From positions 35,949,816-36,013,815 of the forward strand of contig CM060328.1 of the NCBI GenBank assembly GCA_030674155.1: DNA of 64,000 nt, in the 5' to 3' direction. The notes beneath the pieces were generated by a model. That model worked only from the letters and a program-made list of their open reading frames with translations. It made no database searches and was not told the DNA's origin. This stretch comes from Stramonita haemastoma (taxonomy: Eukaryota > Mollusca > Gastropoda > Neogastropoda > Muricidae). The position numbers and the translations under genes were made by a program. Positions 33,738 through 44,305 of the stretch are shown here, in pieces. Position 1 is the stretch's first letter. Every line of letters begins with the position of its first letter.

Positions 33738-34374
33738 GGGGCAGAGCAGATACGGATGGGAAGCGTTCATCACTACCCTTATTCCCCCCCCTCCCCCCCC
33801 AACCTACTCTCCCTCTTCTTCTGCTTTGATCTACACATCAGTACAATGTGTCTGATCTGCCTGTTGTCTATGTCCAAGACCTATTGGGAATTCTTCCTTT
33901 TCACCCCCCCTTCCCCTGTCGGTCTCTCTCTCTAGCAGGCTGTCTCTTTCTCAGCATGCTGATACCTTTACAAAACTAATCCTTTATCATCATCATCATT
34001 TATCAGTCAATCAAGTTTCATCATATGCCCCTTTATTTTTATTGAATCAAACTGCTATACGCAAGTTTTGTTTTCGTTATTTTCAACACAAGTATGATGA
34101 ACAAATCTTCAAAACTCCAGCAGATTTCCATCATCATAATCAAACATGCAGTATGAACTAACTTGTATTCCCATTCATCAGAAGAAATGCCATGTGTCAG
34201 ATGTATTTTTGAAGACAGCTGGAATCACCACCTAATCAACAGCTGGCACTCTCGACTTTAAAATTGCACAAAATGTAGTCGTGACAGTTGTATCACTCCT
34301 TAAATGAATGCAAGTAAACTTATTTCTTTTTTAAATTTCATGTGTACATTTCCATTGAATAGGACAGCTTATGC

Positions 34375-34690
34375 ATGTCTGCCATCCCCAATCCTAGCCA
34401 GCAGTGGAAGCTGATACATGTCTGCCATCCCCAATCCTAGCCAGCAGTGGAAGCTGATACATGTCTTCCATCCCCAATCCTAGCCAGCAGTAGAAGCTGA
34501 TACATGTCTGCCATCCCCAATCCTAGCCAGCAGTAGAAGCTGATACATGTCTTCCATCCCCAATCCTAGCCAGCAGTGGAAGCTGATAAATGTCTTCCAT
34601 CCCCAATCCTAGCCAGCAGTGGAAGCTGATACATGTCTTCCATCCCCAATCCTAGCCAGCAGTGGAAGCTGATACATGTCTGCTGATCCT
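34375..34690 (-). repeat. 43 bp minisatellite, about seven copies
   Basis: Inverted version of the 30680-30893 unit ('ccatccccaatcctagccag'). The higher copy number than the left arm shows independent change. Confidence 0.93.
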
Positions 34691-35814
34691 GCCCCACCTG
34701 CTGACCGTGCTGTTCTTGGTCCTTGAGGTGACAACATGGCGCTTCACTCCTCACCTTCTGTCCCTGATCAGCAGTTCAACTTTCATTGGTGACATTGTTT
34801 AGGTGGTTAACTACAACCTGTGTCTCTTGCAGCCATTTTCACTGCTTGAAAGCTATACCAATGCAGGGACTTTAAATGTTCAGGTTGTGAAAATGTAATC
34901 AAGGATCAGGATGGATTCTCAGCATGACTTGATGAAATAGTCTTCTCCCCCTCCACTTAAAACTTCCAGCAAACTGAGAAAAGACTAGACGAAAGGATGA
35001 ATCAGTGCAAGGAGAAATCAGTTCAGTAAGTCTGTTTCCACTTGTACCTGTGATGTTTAACAACAGAAATTTCATATTCACTGAAATCAAAAGATTTTTT
35101 AAAAAAGAATCCAGCCAATTTGGATAAACTGCTCAAAATTCACAACAGTTATTGCTTGCATTTATGCCTTGTTAAGTCCTGCAAACTAAAATGAAAACTA
35201 TTGAGAAAAGATAATGCATCAAGACTATCAAAATATACAAACAGAGATTTATTCTGATACTGCTTGATAGAACCAAAGAATGGTTTCCCATTAGGGTTCC
35301 ACGCACTGTACACATTTCTCATTAACATAAATATACCAGTGCCCCTATGATAATCACTGTCATAGAAAGCAAGCTTTTAATATTTTTAATGAAATAAATC
35401 AAGACACCTCCATGCTGCAGCACTGCCACTGTTAGCCAAAAATTGTTCAGCCGCAATGTTGCATGTACGACAGTCTCCACCTAGATGTAAGCTTATATAC
35501 AGGACATAATGAAGTTCTTTTCAAGTCTAATACTGGAAATATGATGTTAGGTGTCTGTATTGATGGCCTCATTCTTTGCATGAAACCTGTATAATTTATC
35601 TGAATAAGTGGTACAAAGTGGAAACCAAGTAACGTACATCACACCAATCACTTTGTCTACATTTTGCTGATTTTCTGTGAAGTCTTCCAATTACCGCTGG
35701 TCTCTTTTCTCCTATTTATTAAAGGCATGTCTGAACTCTCAAAAAATATTTTGCATACTTTTTTCATGTCTTTTAATTTTTAACTCTCAAGTCTGAGGTC
35801 TGAATCCAGTATTA

Positions 35815-35820
35815 TAGATG

Positions 35821-35851
<31 letters not shown>

Positions 35852-35927
35852 GTTATTGCCCCCACAGTCCGCAGGACTCAAGCCAGGTGAAGAAGATATA
35901 TATATTTATTATATATATATGTATTTT

Positions 35928-35998
<71 letters not shown>
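35815..35998. repeat. (TA)n runs around a short island
   Basis: TA run at 35820-35850, a ~45 bp island ('attgcccccacagtccgcag'), then a TA run to about 35990 and a short CA run. Confidence 0.95.
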
Positions 35999-36002
<4 letters not shown>

Positions 36003-36129
36003 AATATGAAGACAGGTATGCAGGCAGCTCACGTTATCAAATTTTGCTGCATTTTGCTGCAGCATAAAACTAACATCACACAAATGACAAACACTTTATC
36101 AATTAACATAGTGGTATCAGATACAGTAG

Positions 36130-36500
36130 AAGGGTGGGGAAGGAGGGGAAGTGTAGTGGTCAGAACAAATAGCACACAATCTGACAGCGTGGGTTGGACC
36201 CACCACTGGCACACCCAATCAACAATTTTTTTCCCCTAGAGTTAAACATCAGTACCATCTCCACTCCCCCAAAAATCCTTTAGATGAGACTGTAGGCTGA
36301 TGTCCTGTGTCAATGCATGCCGGAAGGAAGAAATGACAAAGTTTTGATAAAATGCATGCACACTGATGTGTTTATGCATCATACTCGAGGCCTGAAAGCT
36401 GTTATCTATGTGATGGGAAAATGGCCGTATACTTAAAATCTCACCACTGGGGAATCTTTGAACTCTAGCCAAAGCACACACACAAAAAATCCTGTACAAT
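36130..36500 (+). mobile_element. SINE-A subfamily copy at the start of unit U1
   Basis: A tRNA-like head ('gtgtagtggtcagaacaaat') is followed by 'gttaaacatcagtaccatct', 'ccttta gatgagact'-type body sequence and a private 3' part ending 'aaaatctcaccactgggg' and 'gaactctagcc'. The copy at 58875-59165 starts unit U3 in the same way. Confidence 0.7.
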
Positions 36501-36547
36501 AGCAATCATTTGTATAAAAAATCAATCATGTGACAGAACTGTGCTTT

Positions 36548-36985
36548 GTGGGGAACAATGGGTTTTTCTGAAGTCCTCGCTGTAATGAAGAAGTCCTTGC
36601 TGTGATGAAGTCCTTGCTGTAATGAAGAAGTACTTGCAGTGATAAAGATGTCCTTGAAGTGATGGAGAAGTCCTTGCAGTTACAAGAAGTCCTTGCTGTT
36701 ATGAAGTTGTCATTGAAGTGATGGAGAAGTCCTTGCAGTTACAAGAAGTCCTTGCTGTTATGGAAATGTCCTTGAAATGATGAAGTGCTTGAAGTGATGA
36801 AAAAGTCCTTGAGGTGATGAAGATGTAGTCTTTGAAGTGATGAAGAAGTCCATACTGTAATGAAGTCCTGGTGTTGATGAACTCCTGGTGATGAAGGAAT
36901 CCAGGAGTACTGGCAATGAAGGTGATGAAGAACCAAGAAGTCCCTGTGATATGAAGACCTGGCGATGATGACCACCTGGAGAACA
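36548..36985 (-). repeat. Module M1 minisatellite (U1)
   Basis: Imperfect 18-24 bp units on 'gaagtccttgcagtgatgaa'. Homologous arrays lie at 51965-52500 and 59585-60110. Near the right end comes 'gaagacctggcgatgatgac'. On the minus strand all three frames are largely open because units are mostly multiples of three (for example KDFFITARTSS or SSLQGLLHH), so the frames are not evidence of a gene. Confidence 0.85.
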
Positions 36986-37249
36986 TACTATCAGGAATGT
37001 GTTATGATTCCAAAACAGAGACAAGGGAGTGGGGTATGAGCAAGGCAAAAACAAAATGATAAAATAACAAAGAAAGAAGTAACAGATACTCACAGAGCAT
37101 AGTACAGTATAACAATGTACCATGACTTTTTGCATCTTCTAAGTGCCACACATCTTTACTTTATTATGTACATTTTCTGTTCATAAAAAAAACACAATTC
37201 AACTTCTTTAGAACATACTGAATGTGAATGCCACTAATCTTCAAGAGCT

Positions 37250-37345
37250 GAAAAATAAGATACCTTATTAACAGATATCAGATCCAGTGGAATTAATATC
37301 ATTTATACAAAAAAAGAAAAAGATAGGTGACGGAAACATACCTTG
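37250..37345 (-). pseudogene. RT-core fragment 1
   Basis: The minus strand reads MFPSPIFFF, then CINDINSTGSD, the M-x-x-SP-x-x-F-x-x-x-x-IND pattern between motifs B and C of a non-LTR reverse transcriptase. The catalytic DD part is lost. It joins the M1 spacer to the next minisatellite. Confidence 0.6.
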
Positions 37346-37510
37346 AAGAGAACCACCTTGCAGTGATAAAGAAGTCCTTGCAGTGGTGAAGTCCTTGCAG
37401 TGGTGAAGTCCTTGCAGTGATGAAGAAGTCCTTGTGGTATTGTGCAAGTCCTTGAGGCAATGAAGAAGTCCTTGCCATCCAGAAATTCTGGTGGGGATGA
37501 AGACCTAGCA
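37338..37510 (-). repeat. Short 'aagtccttgcagtg' minisatellite
   Basis: About eight units, ending at 'gatgaagacctagcaaaaat'. Same family as M1 and M8. Confidence 0.8.
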
Positions 37511-37720
37511 AAAATATAAATTTATAGGAATACATGGTTATTTCAAAACATAGAGCTCTGGGTAGGTGATGAGCAAGCCATTTCAAAATAAATGAAGAAA
37601 AAAAAATCATCAAAAAAGAAATCCCTCTAATTTGATTAGAATACACAGAATGTGAATGTCACAAATCTCCAACAGCAGTGACCTCAGAGAACTTTATCAA
37701 CAGTGTGCTATCAGATCTAG
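37511..37720. repeat. Module spacer
   Basis: About 200 bp matching the other module spacers ('gatgagcaagccatt', 'aatgtgaatgtcac', 'agaactttatcaacagtgtg'). No independent gene. Confidence 0.65.
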
Positions 37721-37726
37721 GACAGA

Positions 37727-37990
37727 TGCTATAGCTGAGTGGTTAAGACCATCTGACTTCAATCAGGTGGGCCTATAGAGTCCTGGGTTCAAATCTCGGC
37801 GACAGGGATCTGGTGAATTGAGGGTGGACTTTTTATGATCTCCCAGGTCAACTTCAACGGCAGATCTGCCAGTGCCTTTTTTCCATTCATGTACATATGC
37901 ATGCAGAAGAGCAAATCTGCATGTTAAAGATCGCATAAAACATGTCAGCATTTGGTGGGCTACAAAAATATGTACATACCCAACATGCAC
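37727..37990 (+). mobile_element. tRNA-derived SINE (Leu/Ser-like head)
   Basis: Head 'gctatagctgagtggttaag' (A-box) with 'gggttcaaatc' (B-box) and a long variable-arm-like stretch between, as in class II tRNAs. The body ends 'ggtgggctacaaaaatatgt'. A different family from SINE-A, C and D. Confidence 0.8.
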
Positions 37991-38255
37991 ATGCAACATG
38001 AAGTCCTGGTGGTGAAGTCCTGAGGAGGATGTAGTTCAGATGATCTTGAAAAATTCTTGCTATGACGATATTCTGTAAAAGCAACAACAAAACAACAAAC
38101 AACAAAAACATCAAATAGGAATACATTATAATCTCAAAACAGAAAGTAGCCTATGAGCAAGGTAATTGGAAAGAAATAAAATAACATCAAGAAAGAAGAA
38201 ATAATCATCACAGAACATGTACATTAACACTGATACATCATAATTTTATGCAGCC
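37991..38255. repeat. Module minisatellite and spacer piece
   Basis: 'gaagtcctggtggtgaagtc' units, then typical spacer words ('atgagcaaggtaatt', 'tacatcataattttatgcag'). The spacer is interrupted here and resumes at about 40240. Confidence 0.6.
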
Positions 38256-38329
38256 TGCTTTTTTTTTTTCTTGCTGCCTCATTTTCCTTGACATTCCTGT
38301 TCTGTTTCAATGCCATTCATTTCAATCTC

Positions 38330-38925
38330 TCCACCCCAGCCATACCCAGATTCGTTATGTTGCATCCCCTGGGCCAGAAGTTCATCAATGTCAGGCTGCA
38401 GTGGGGCCACCAGTCAGAGGGGCCCTGCACTACTGCTTAGCCACTTCAGTGGTGTTCAGTGGTGCAAGTTGTGAGCTAACACATGCAGGACACCACCTAC
38501 AAACCCCCTACTAAAGACAGTGCATTAGATCAGTTGTGAAATCAGACTGAGTGAGTCACCCATCCGGGGTGGCGACCACCACAATATCCCTCCAACGACC
38601 CTCTCCTGTGAACCTCCAACCCCAAAGGCTTTGACACAAACTCACCACAAGCATGTGTTATGGAAAACCAAAACTGAGGTCACCATAAGATCAAAGCAAC
38701 CAGGGCCACTGAGTCAGACTGGTTTTTTTTGGGGGGGTTGTTTTTTTTTTTAACTGTATGATGATCAATAATGATAAGGATAATGCAATGATGCTGCTAT
38801 GAAAATGCATTTGCTTTGAGACTTCTTGACAGTACTCTACACTTTCTGTCATAATATATCCCAACATCAACCAGACACAAGAAATACAGACCCCTGCAGT
38901 GCTGGTCAGGCGATGTACCATTTGA
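38330..38925 (+). mobile_element. Dispersed element R copy
   Basis: Matches 12086-12540 and, inverted, 39490-39965 ('ggccctgcactactgcttag', 'gcaggacaccacctac', 'caccacaatatccctccaac', 'aaaggctttgacacaaactc'). No ORF or terminal repeat seen. Confidence 0.75.
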
Positions 38926-38929
38926 GCCT

Positions 38930-39110
38930 CAAAGTCTTTCGGATGAGACTATAAACCGAGGTCCCGTGTGCGAATGCACGCAGAACATCTTGTACACATG
39001 CTAAATCCTGTTCCACTTTTCCTAAGAGTAGGCCATTGTGTGCCAGTGGGAACAGATGACATTTACAAAACTGCAATCACACGGCGACTGGATATAAAAA
39101 GCACATGAGA
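38930..39110 (+). mobile_element. SINE-A partial copy
   Basis: Starts at 'agtctttcggatgagactat' and ends 'gatataaaaagcacatgag', directly touching SINE-B. The head and the last 3' bases are missing. Confidence 0.7.
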
Positions 39111-39480
39111 CCAGCCGCCATGGCGCAGTGGTTAGCGCCTTGGATTCCAGACTGGAAGGTCGCGGGTTCGAATCCCATAAGAGTCATAGGGATTTTTCCG
39201 GCTCCAGCCGGCTCCTACCCAGAGTTAGTGTGCTGTGGGCTCAGTGGGAAGACTGGGACCACACAGTCGAGCTTCATCCACTTTACGGATGTGAATTTGA
39301 GAGTGTTGCTCAAATTACCCGACCAACACTGCAGGTGTCTGTATCTCTCCAGCCCGGTTGACGCTGGGATATATTATGATAGTAAGCATAGAGTACAAAC
39401 CTGTCAAGTAGTCTCAAAGCGGATGCACTTCCACAGCAGCATCATTACACCATCCTCATCATCATTGATCATCATGCAAT
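39111..39480 (+). mobile_element. SINE-B, tRNA-headed
   Basis: Head 'ccatggcgcagtggttagcg' with 'cgcgggttcgaatccc' B-box gives a near-complete tRNA-like sequence at 39113-39176. The body runs through 'gactgggaccacacagtcga' and 'ccgaccaacactgcaggtgt', ending in 'atcatcatcattgatcatca' and A-rich sequence. A second, inverted copy is at 40020-40235. Confidence 0.82.
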
Positions 39481-39489
39481 AAAAAAAAA

Positions 39490-39965
39490 ATTGCCTCTGA
39501 TTCGGTGGCACCCGTTGCTCTGGTCTCATGGTGACTTCAGATTCGGTTTCCCCATTCACTTCTGTGCCTGCTGTGAGTTTGTGTCAAAGCCTTTGGGGTT
39601 GGAGGTTCGCAGGGAGGCGGTTGTTGGAGGGACGTTGTGGTGGTCGCCACCTCAGGTGGGTGGCTCACTCAGTCTGGCTCAGCAACTGAGCTAATACTGT
39701 CGTTAGTAGGGGGCTTAGCAGGTGGTATCCTGAGTATGTTAGATCAGAACAGGCACCACTGAACACCACCAAAGTGACCCAGCAGAAGTGCAGGGCCCCT
39801 CTGGCTGGTGGCCCAGCGGCGGCCTAATATTGATGGGCTCCCTGTGGACTCCCAACCCTGGGGGTGAGACACAATGAATCTGGGCATGGCTGTGGCGGGG
39901 AGATTGAAATGAGCAGTATGGGAGCAGCAGGACAGGGACGTCACAGAAGATGAGGCAGCAAAAAA
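39490..39965 (-). mobile_element. Dispersed element R, inverted copy
   Basis: Inverted relative to 38330-38925. It contains, on the minus strand, 'gtccacagggagcccatcaa', the single-copy counterpart of the 42 bp minisatellite unit at 11.04-11.50 kb. Confidence 0.75.
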
Positions 39966-40019
39966 AACCAAAAACAAAACACGAGTGCTTATTCCATTAT
40001 CGTCGATAAAAAAATAAAA

Positions 40020-40235
40020 AAAAGAATGTTGAATGAGCAACACTCTCAAAATCCCATCCATAAAGTGGATGAAGCTCAATTGTGTGGTCCCAGTCTTCTT
40101 AATGAGTCCCACAACACATTCTAGCCAGGAGCCACTTGGAGTAAAAAAAATTTTTTTTAAATCCCAATGACCTAAGGGATTCGAACCCGCGACCTTCAGT
40201 CAGTAACCCAAGGCACTAACTATTTCACCATGTAT
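40020..40235 (-). mobile_element. SINE-B, inverted copy
   Basis: Minus-strand copy: tRNA-like head at the right ('gggattcgaacccgcgacct' on the plus strand) and body 'tggtcccagtcttctt' at the left. Confidence 0.75.
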
Positions 40236-40324
40236 GCAACAGACTTTCTTGCTACGTATGTTCATAATTTTATTCAGCAAATTTCTATTTGTATATAACT
40301 GAACTTCTTGATAGCATACACAGT

Positions 40325-40430
40325 GTGAATTGTTTTCAGGACACTTAAATAACAGGGTGGTATCATATCTAGTACAATCAAAATCATTGTCCAAAGAATT
40401 AAGACGTAGGCGACAGAACCCTACCTTGAA
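40325..40430 (-). pseudogene. RT-core fragment 2
   Basis: The minus strand has RVLSP, then in a shifted frame NDFDCTRYDTTLLFKCPENN, which aligns with the INDFNCTGSDTTLLIKFSDD consensus of the other modules. The catalytic DD is replaced (PENN). Confidence 0.6.
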
Positions 40431-40434
40431 AGGA

Positions 40435-40560
40435 ACAAGCAAAGGTGGGCTGATGATGAAGACTGAAGTCCTGGTGATGATGACGACTGAAGTTCTGGTG
40501 GTGATGAACACTGAAGTCCTGGTGATAAGAAGACTGAAGTTCTGGTGATGAAAATACGAA
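40435..40560 (-). repeat. Module M3 minisatellite (tgaagtcctggtgatgatga)
   Basis: About five imperfect units, the same type as M7 at 45.0 and 55.4 kb. Confidence 0.8.
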
Positions 40561-40719
40561 ATTTTAATGTTTAAGGCCAACAGCCCCGTACATTTGGGGT
40601 TTCAATAATACACAAATCAGTAGCTGACAATCATGCATCATGAAGTGAGAAACAAGGTTCTTCAAACTACAACACAGTATACAGAGAAAAAGTACACATA
40701 TTGGGCAATGTCACTTCCT

Positions 40720-40905
40720 TGCACGCGTGCGCACACACACGCACGCGTGCACACACATGCACGCGCGCGCACGCATGCACACACACATGCACGCACCAAT
40801 GCACGTGCACACACATACACACGGCACATGCGTGCGCACACACACACACGCGCGCACACAAAACTCACTTACTCACACACACACATACACATACGCGTGA
40901 GCACT
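40720..40905. repeat. Degenerate CA/CG-rich microsatellite
   Basis: Alternating purine-pyrimidine sequence (CA, CG and GC steps), a composition prone to Z-DNA. No gene. Confidence 0.9.
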
Positions 40906-41049
40906 CCTAAGTTGTTGCCATATAGATTCACCATTATTTATGTCAACACATTTTCCAAATGATGGAGCACATGTACATGTGTGCTCGTTGGCTAGAGGCA
41001 ATGCTGACAATATTACATGGTCATCTGTCTCCGTCGCTCCTGCAGCATG

Positions 41050-41690
41050 AAATACAGGAATCTGCTGAAGTTAAGGATAGTTTCGTCCTTCTGAGAACTT
41101 AACAATTTAGCATACTGTGTTTTAAGTGGTCTCGTATCAGTAATAGTTAATTACTTTTGGCGTATGTCTTGATATAGTGAGCATAAAAAAACAACATGAA
41201 TTTCGTCTTCTAATACATTTTTACAAAACGGGCAATTTCTTTTCTTGGCAAGCGATGTATATTGAAATCGGTGACAGTTTATTTCCGAAACTCCAATCCT
41301 AAATCGTGCTAGAGCTGTTCTATATACGTTAAAACTGATCAGTTCAACGTACTTTTCTCTGTCAAGACAGCTCTTTTGTTCGCTGTACATTTGACTTCTA
41401 TCTGTTCTCTCAAAGTGCGAGAACCACTGCTGGCAGAACACGTCCTTTAATTTCATTTTGAATTCCCATAGAAACATTTGTTCATTTCCAACGCTGCCAT
41501 AGGTCCATACAAATGAGAACCCACTAAGGCATAGTAAATCCCGAATGCGTGTAACCCAATTAACATGTCTTTGGTTGTGCATTTCCAGTAACATATTGTA
41601 GGCACATTTTGAATATTTACCGTTATGTTGTTTTAGAAGTTTGAACCAGTATCGTATGCATTTACTGCAGAGTTTAGAAATAGTTCTGGT
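41050..41690 (-). pseudogene. C-terminal part of a LINE ORF2
   Basis: The minus strand reads CIRYWFKLLKQHN, then NWVTRIRDLLCLSGFSFVW, VGNEQMFLWEFKMKLKD, ALARFRIGVSEIN and CPFCKNVLEDEIHVVFLC. The last is a C-x2-C-x8-H-x4-C zinc-knuckle pattern found at the C-terminus of several LINE ORF2 proteins. The frame stops at 41151; decayed similarity (KFSEGRNYP) continues to about 41050. The RT and endonuclease domains are absent. Module minisatellite flanks the right side. Confidence 0.75.
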
Positions 41691-41800
41691 GATGAAGAAG
41701 ATTGAAGTGCTCGTGATGATGAAGACTGAAAGTTCTGGACTCAAAGTCCCCACAAAGATGAAGACTGAAGTCAAGCACTGACGAAATCCAGGCAATGAAA
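41691..41800 (-). repeat. Module minisatellite next to LINE fragment
   Basis: A few 'gatgaagactgaagt' units like M3 and M7. Confidence 0.65.
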
Positions 41801-42094
41801 GTTTTATGATGATGAGATTCTGTCAAAAAAAAACACAACTGGAAACAAATAAGAGTACATTATTATCTCAAAAGAGAAAACTGGAACAGCTAATGATCAA
41901 GGCAGTTAAAAAGAAATTAATAAAATGACATCAAGAAGAAAAATCATCACAGAACCTTGCAGAGCATAACATAAATGCATCCTGACTTCATGCAGTCTTA
42001 CTTTCTTGCTGAGCATCTTTACAATTTTCTTCTAACAGAAATCTCTTCAGCTTGTTTAGAGTATTCGGGGCGCCAATCAAAAAATCTTCCAAGA

Positions 42095-42195
42095 GAAGTG
42101 TTATCAGGGTACTTAATCAACAGGTGGTATCACATCCAGTACAATTAAAGTTCTTTACAGAATGAATAAAAAAGGTGTCAGAACCATACCTTGAA
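42095..42195 (-). pseudogene. RT-core fragment 3
   Basis: The minus strand starts MVLTPFLFIL and continues as a broken NFNCTGCDTT, then a degraded Y-x-DN site. Same position in the module as the other RT-core pieces. Confidence 0.65.
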
Positions 42196-42199
42196 GGGA

Positions 42200-42590
42200 A
42201 GCAATACAAGTTGGATTTTCAAGTCCTGGCAATAATGTAGGGATGAGGAAATTCTTATGGTGGTGTAGAAGTTCTCGAGGTGATGAAGAAGTCTTGTGAT
42301 GAAGTTATCCTGGTGAAGACAAAGTCCTTGTGATGATGAAGAAGTCTTGTGATAAGTTATCCTGGTGAAGACAAAGTCCTTGTGATGATGATGAAGTCTT
42401 GTGATGAAGTTATCCTGGTGAAGACAAAGTCCTTGTGATGATGAAGAAGTCTTGTGATAAGTTATCCTGGTGAAGACAAAGTCCTTGTGATGATGATGAA
42501 GTCTTGTGATGAAGTTATCCTGGTGAAGACAAAAGTCCTTGTGATGATGAAGAAGTCTTGTGATGAAGTTATCCTGGGGAAGATCCTGGC
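42200..42590 (-). repeat. Module M4 minisatellite, ~57-60 bp unit (U1)
   Basis: The unit contains 'ggtgaagacaaagtccttgt' and 'gaagtcttgtgatgaagtta'. About six copies. Homologous arrays lie at 52895-53140 and 60485-60860. Confidence 0.9.
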
Positions 42591-42782
42591 AATCAAACAA
42601 ATAGGAATACAATATTATCTAAAAAACAACAAAAATATTATCTAAAGAAAATAACAAAAAAACCAACACAAATCTGTGTAGGTGATAAACAAGCCATTTA
42701 AAAAATAGATTAATAAAAAAATATATATATGAAAAAAGAAATCATCACAGATTGTAGTAATAATAAATAATAATAATAATAA

Positions 42783-43690
42783 TACCTTGCAGACCGAGTC
42801 CATACAGTTGCAGTAAACAAGATTCAATCAGCACCTGCCAAACTGGAATGTGGTGTCCCTCAGGGATCAGTTCTGGGCCCTCTTCTTTTTACCCTCTATA
42901 CTGCTCCACTGTCACATACAATAGACCGTCATCATATCAATTATCACTTTTATGCTGACGACTCACAGATTCAAAGCAGTGACTCACCTGAAAATCTTCC
43001 TTCTCTCTTGACAAATATGACCAGCTGCCTTCATGATATCCAACACTGGATGATACAAAACAAATTATAACTAAATGCAGATAAAACCGAAGCCATGCTT
43101 GTAGGCACCAAACACAAACTCTCCTCCATTCCAACAACTTCAATAGAATTCGGCAATACGTCAGTTCCGCTATCCACTTCTGTGAAGTATCTAGGAGTCA
43201 TTGTCGACAACACTCTCTCCATGCAAAAATTCATTACCCAAACCTGTCAGTCATGCTACTATCAACTACGGCATATTAGCGCAATTCGAAAGTACCTGTC
43301 CACTGATGCAACATCCAAACTTGTCACTTCTCTTATTCTCTCATGTCTGGACTATTGCAATTCTCTTTTGGCTGGTCTGCCAGCATCATCCATCCACTCC
43401 CTTCAGTGTATACAAAACTCTGCAGCTCGACTGGTCCTCAGAAAGAAAAAATCTGAGCACATTACCCCTCTCTTGCAATCTCTCCATTGGCTGCCCGTAC
43501 CACAGAGAGTAAACTACAAGATCAATAACCTCTGTTACAAATGTCTCCACAATACTGCACCCTCCTACCTCTGTGAATGTCTTCACTTGTACACACCTTC
43601 TCGCTCCCTCCGCTCGTCGGCAGATACTTTGTCCTTAAGAATACCCAGATTCAACCTATCTACCGTTGGCCGCCGCTCTTTCTCACAGTA
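42783..43690 (+). pseudogene. 5'-truncated CR1/L2/Rex1-type LINE RT fragment, U1 only
   Basis: The plus-strand frame begins YLADRVHTVAVN and passes through GVPQGSVLGPLLFTLYT (motif B), HFYADDSQIQSS (catalytic motif C), LNADKTEAMLVGTK, VKYLGVIVDNTLSM, SLILSCLDYCNSLLAGL, LHWLPVPQRVNYKI and SLRSSADTLSLRIP. It starts inside the RT domain directly after an (AAT)n tract. A TAA at 43068 breaks the frame, replacing what is usually Lys in NKLKLNADKT. The C-terminus runs out into module sequence near 43690. The equivalent places in U2 (about 53320-53505) and U3 (about 61030-61220) lack it. Confidence 0.92.
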
Positions 43691-43765
43691 CTATAGGATC
43701 CTATACAGTCATAATTGCTTGAATAAAAAATGGATACAAGGGGAGACAGAACCATACCTTGCAGG
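43690..43765 (-). pseudogene. RT-core fragment 4
   Basis: The minus strand reads LQGMVLSPLVSIFY, then NYDCIGSYSTV. Here the fragment is cut short by the junction with the plus-strand LINE piece. Confidence 0.7.
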
Positions 43766-43769
43766 GAAC

Positions 43770-43940
43770 AAGTAAAAGATGACTTGTGAAGTCCTGGTGT
43801 TGATGAAGTCCTGCTGTTGATGAGGTCCTGGTGTTGATAAAGTCCTGGTGTTGATGAAGGCCTGAGGGGGATAGAAGTTTGGGTGATGATGATGACTGAA
43901 GTCCCAGAGATGATGAAAGTTCTTGTGATGATGAGGTTCT
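43770..43940 (-). repeat. Module M5 minisatellite (tcctggtgttgatgaag), U1
   Basis: 15-18 bp units; longer homologous arrays at 53590-54370 and 61310-61640. Its right end reads 'gatgaggttctgtccaaaaa'. Confidence 0.85.
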
Positions 43941-44209
43941 GTCCAAAAAACAAAACCCACAAAACATTTTTCTCAAAAGAGGAAATTGGAGCAGCTTATA
44001 AGCAAGGCACTAAAAAAGAAATGACAAAATTTACATGGATAAAGAACAAAAAATCACAGACCGTAGCATTGTATGACAATGCATCCACTTTATGCAGTCT
44101 TACTTTCCTGCTACATATTTTTACCATTTTATTCAGTACATTACTCTTTAGAAAAAACTCCTCAACTTTAAAATACACACACCATCAACTTCACCTGCCA
44201 AGAGCAGTG

Positions 44210-44305
44210 TCATCAAGGTATCTATCAACAGTGTGTTTCAGCTCCAGTACAATTCAAATTATATGAAGAATGAAGAGGACAGGTGACAGAACCATACCTT
44301 GAAGA
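44210..44305 (-). pseudogene. RT-core fragment 5 (best preserved catalytic site)
   Basis: One continuous minus-strand frame, apart from a TGA, reads MVLSPVLFILHII, then RYLDDTALG. YLDD is an x-x-DD reverse transcriptase catalytic box. Confidence 0.75.

Larger units (their letters stand above)
32733..35780 (-). repeat. Right arm of palindrome 2
   Basis: Inverted match of 29568-32625 with many substitutions and arm-specific simple-repeat lengths. Ends near 'cttttttcatgtcttttaat', the mirror of 'gaaaagacatgaaaaaag' at 29.57 kb. No gene is visible. Confidence 0.88.

Noticed and set aside
39113..39183. Functional tRNA genes (also at 10.31, 11.93, 28.56, 37.73, 45.66 and 48.22 kb)
   Set aside because: Each has A- and B-box sequence but imperfect stems and a downstream SINE body, so they are SINE heads.
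43095..43775. 226-codon plus-strand ORF as an intact gene
   Set aside because: It is the C-terminal part of a 5'-truncated LINE with an upstream in-frame stop; its last ~25 codons are read-through into module sequence.
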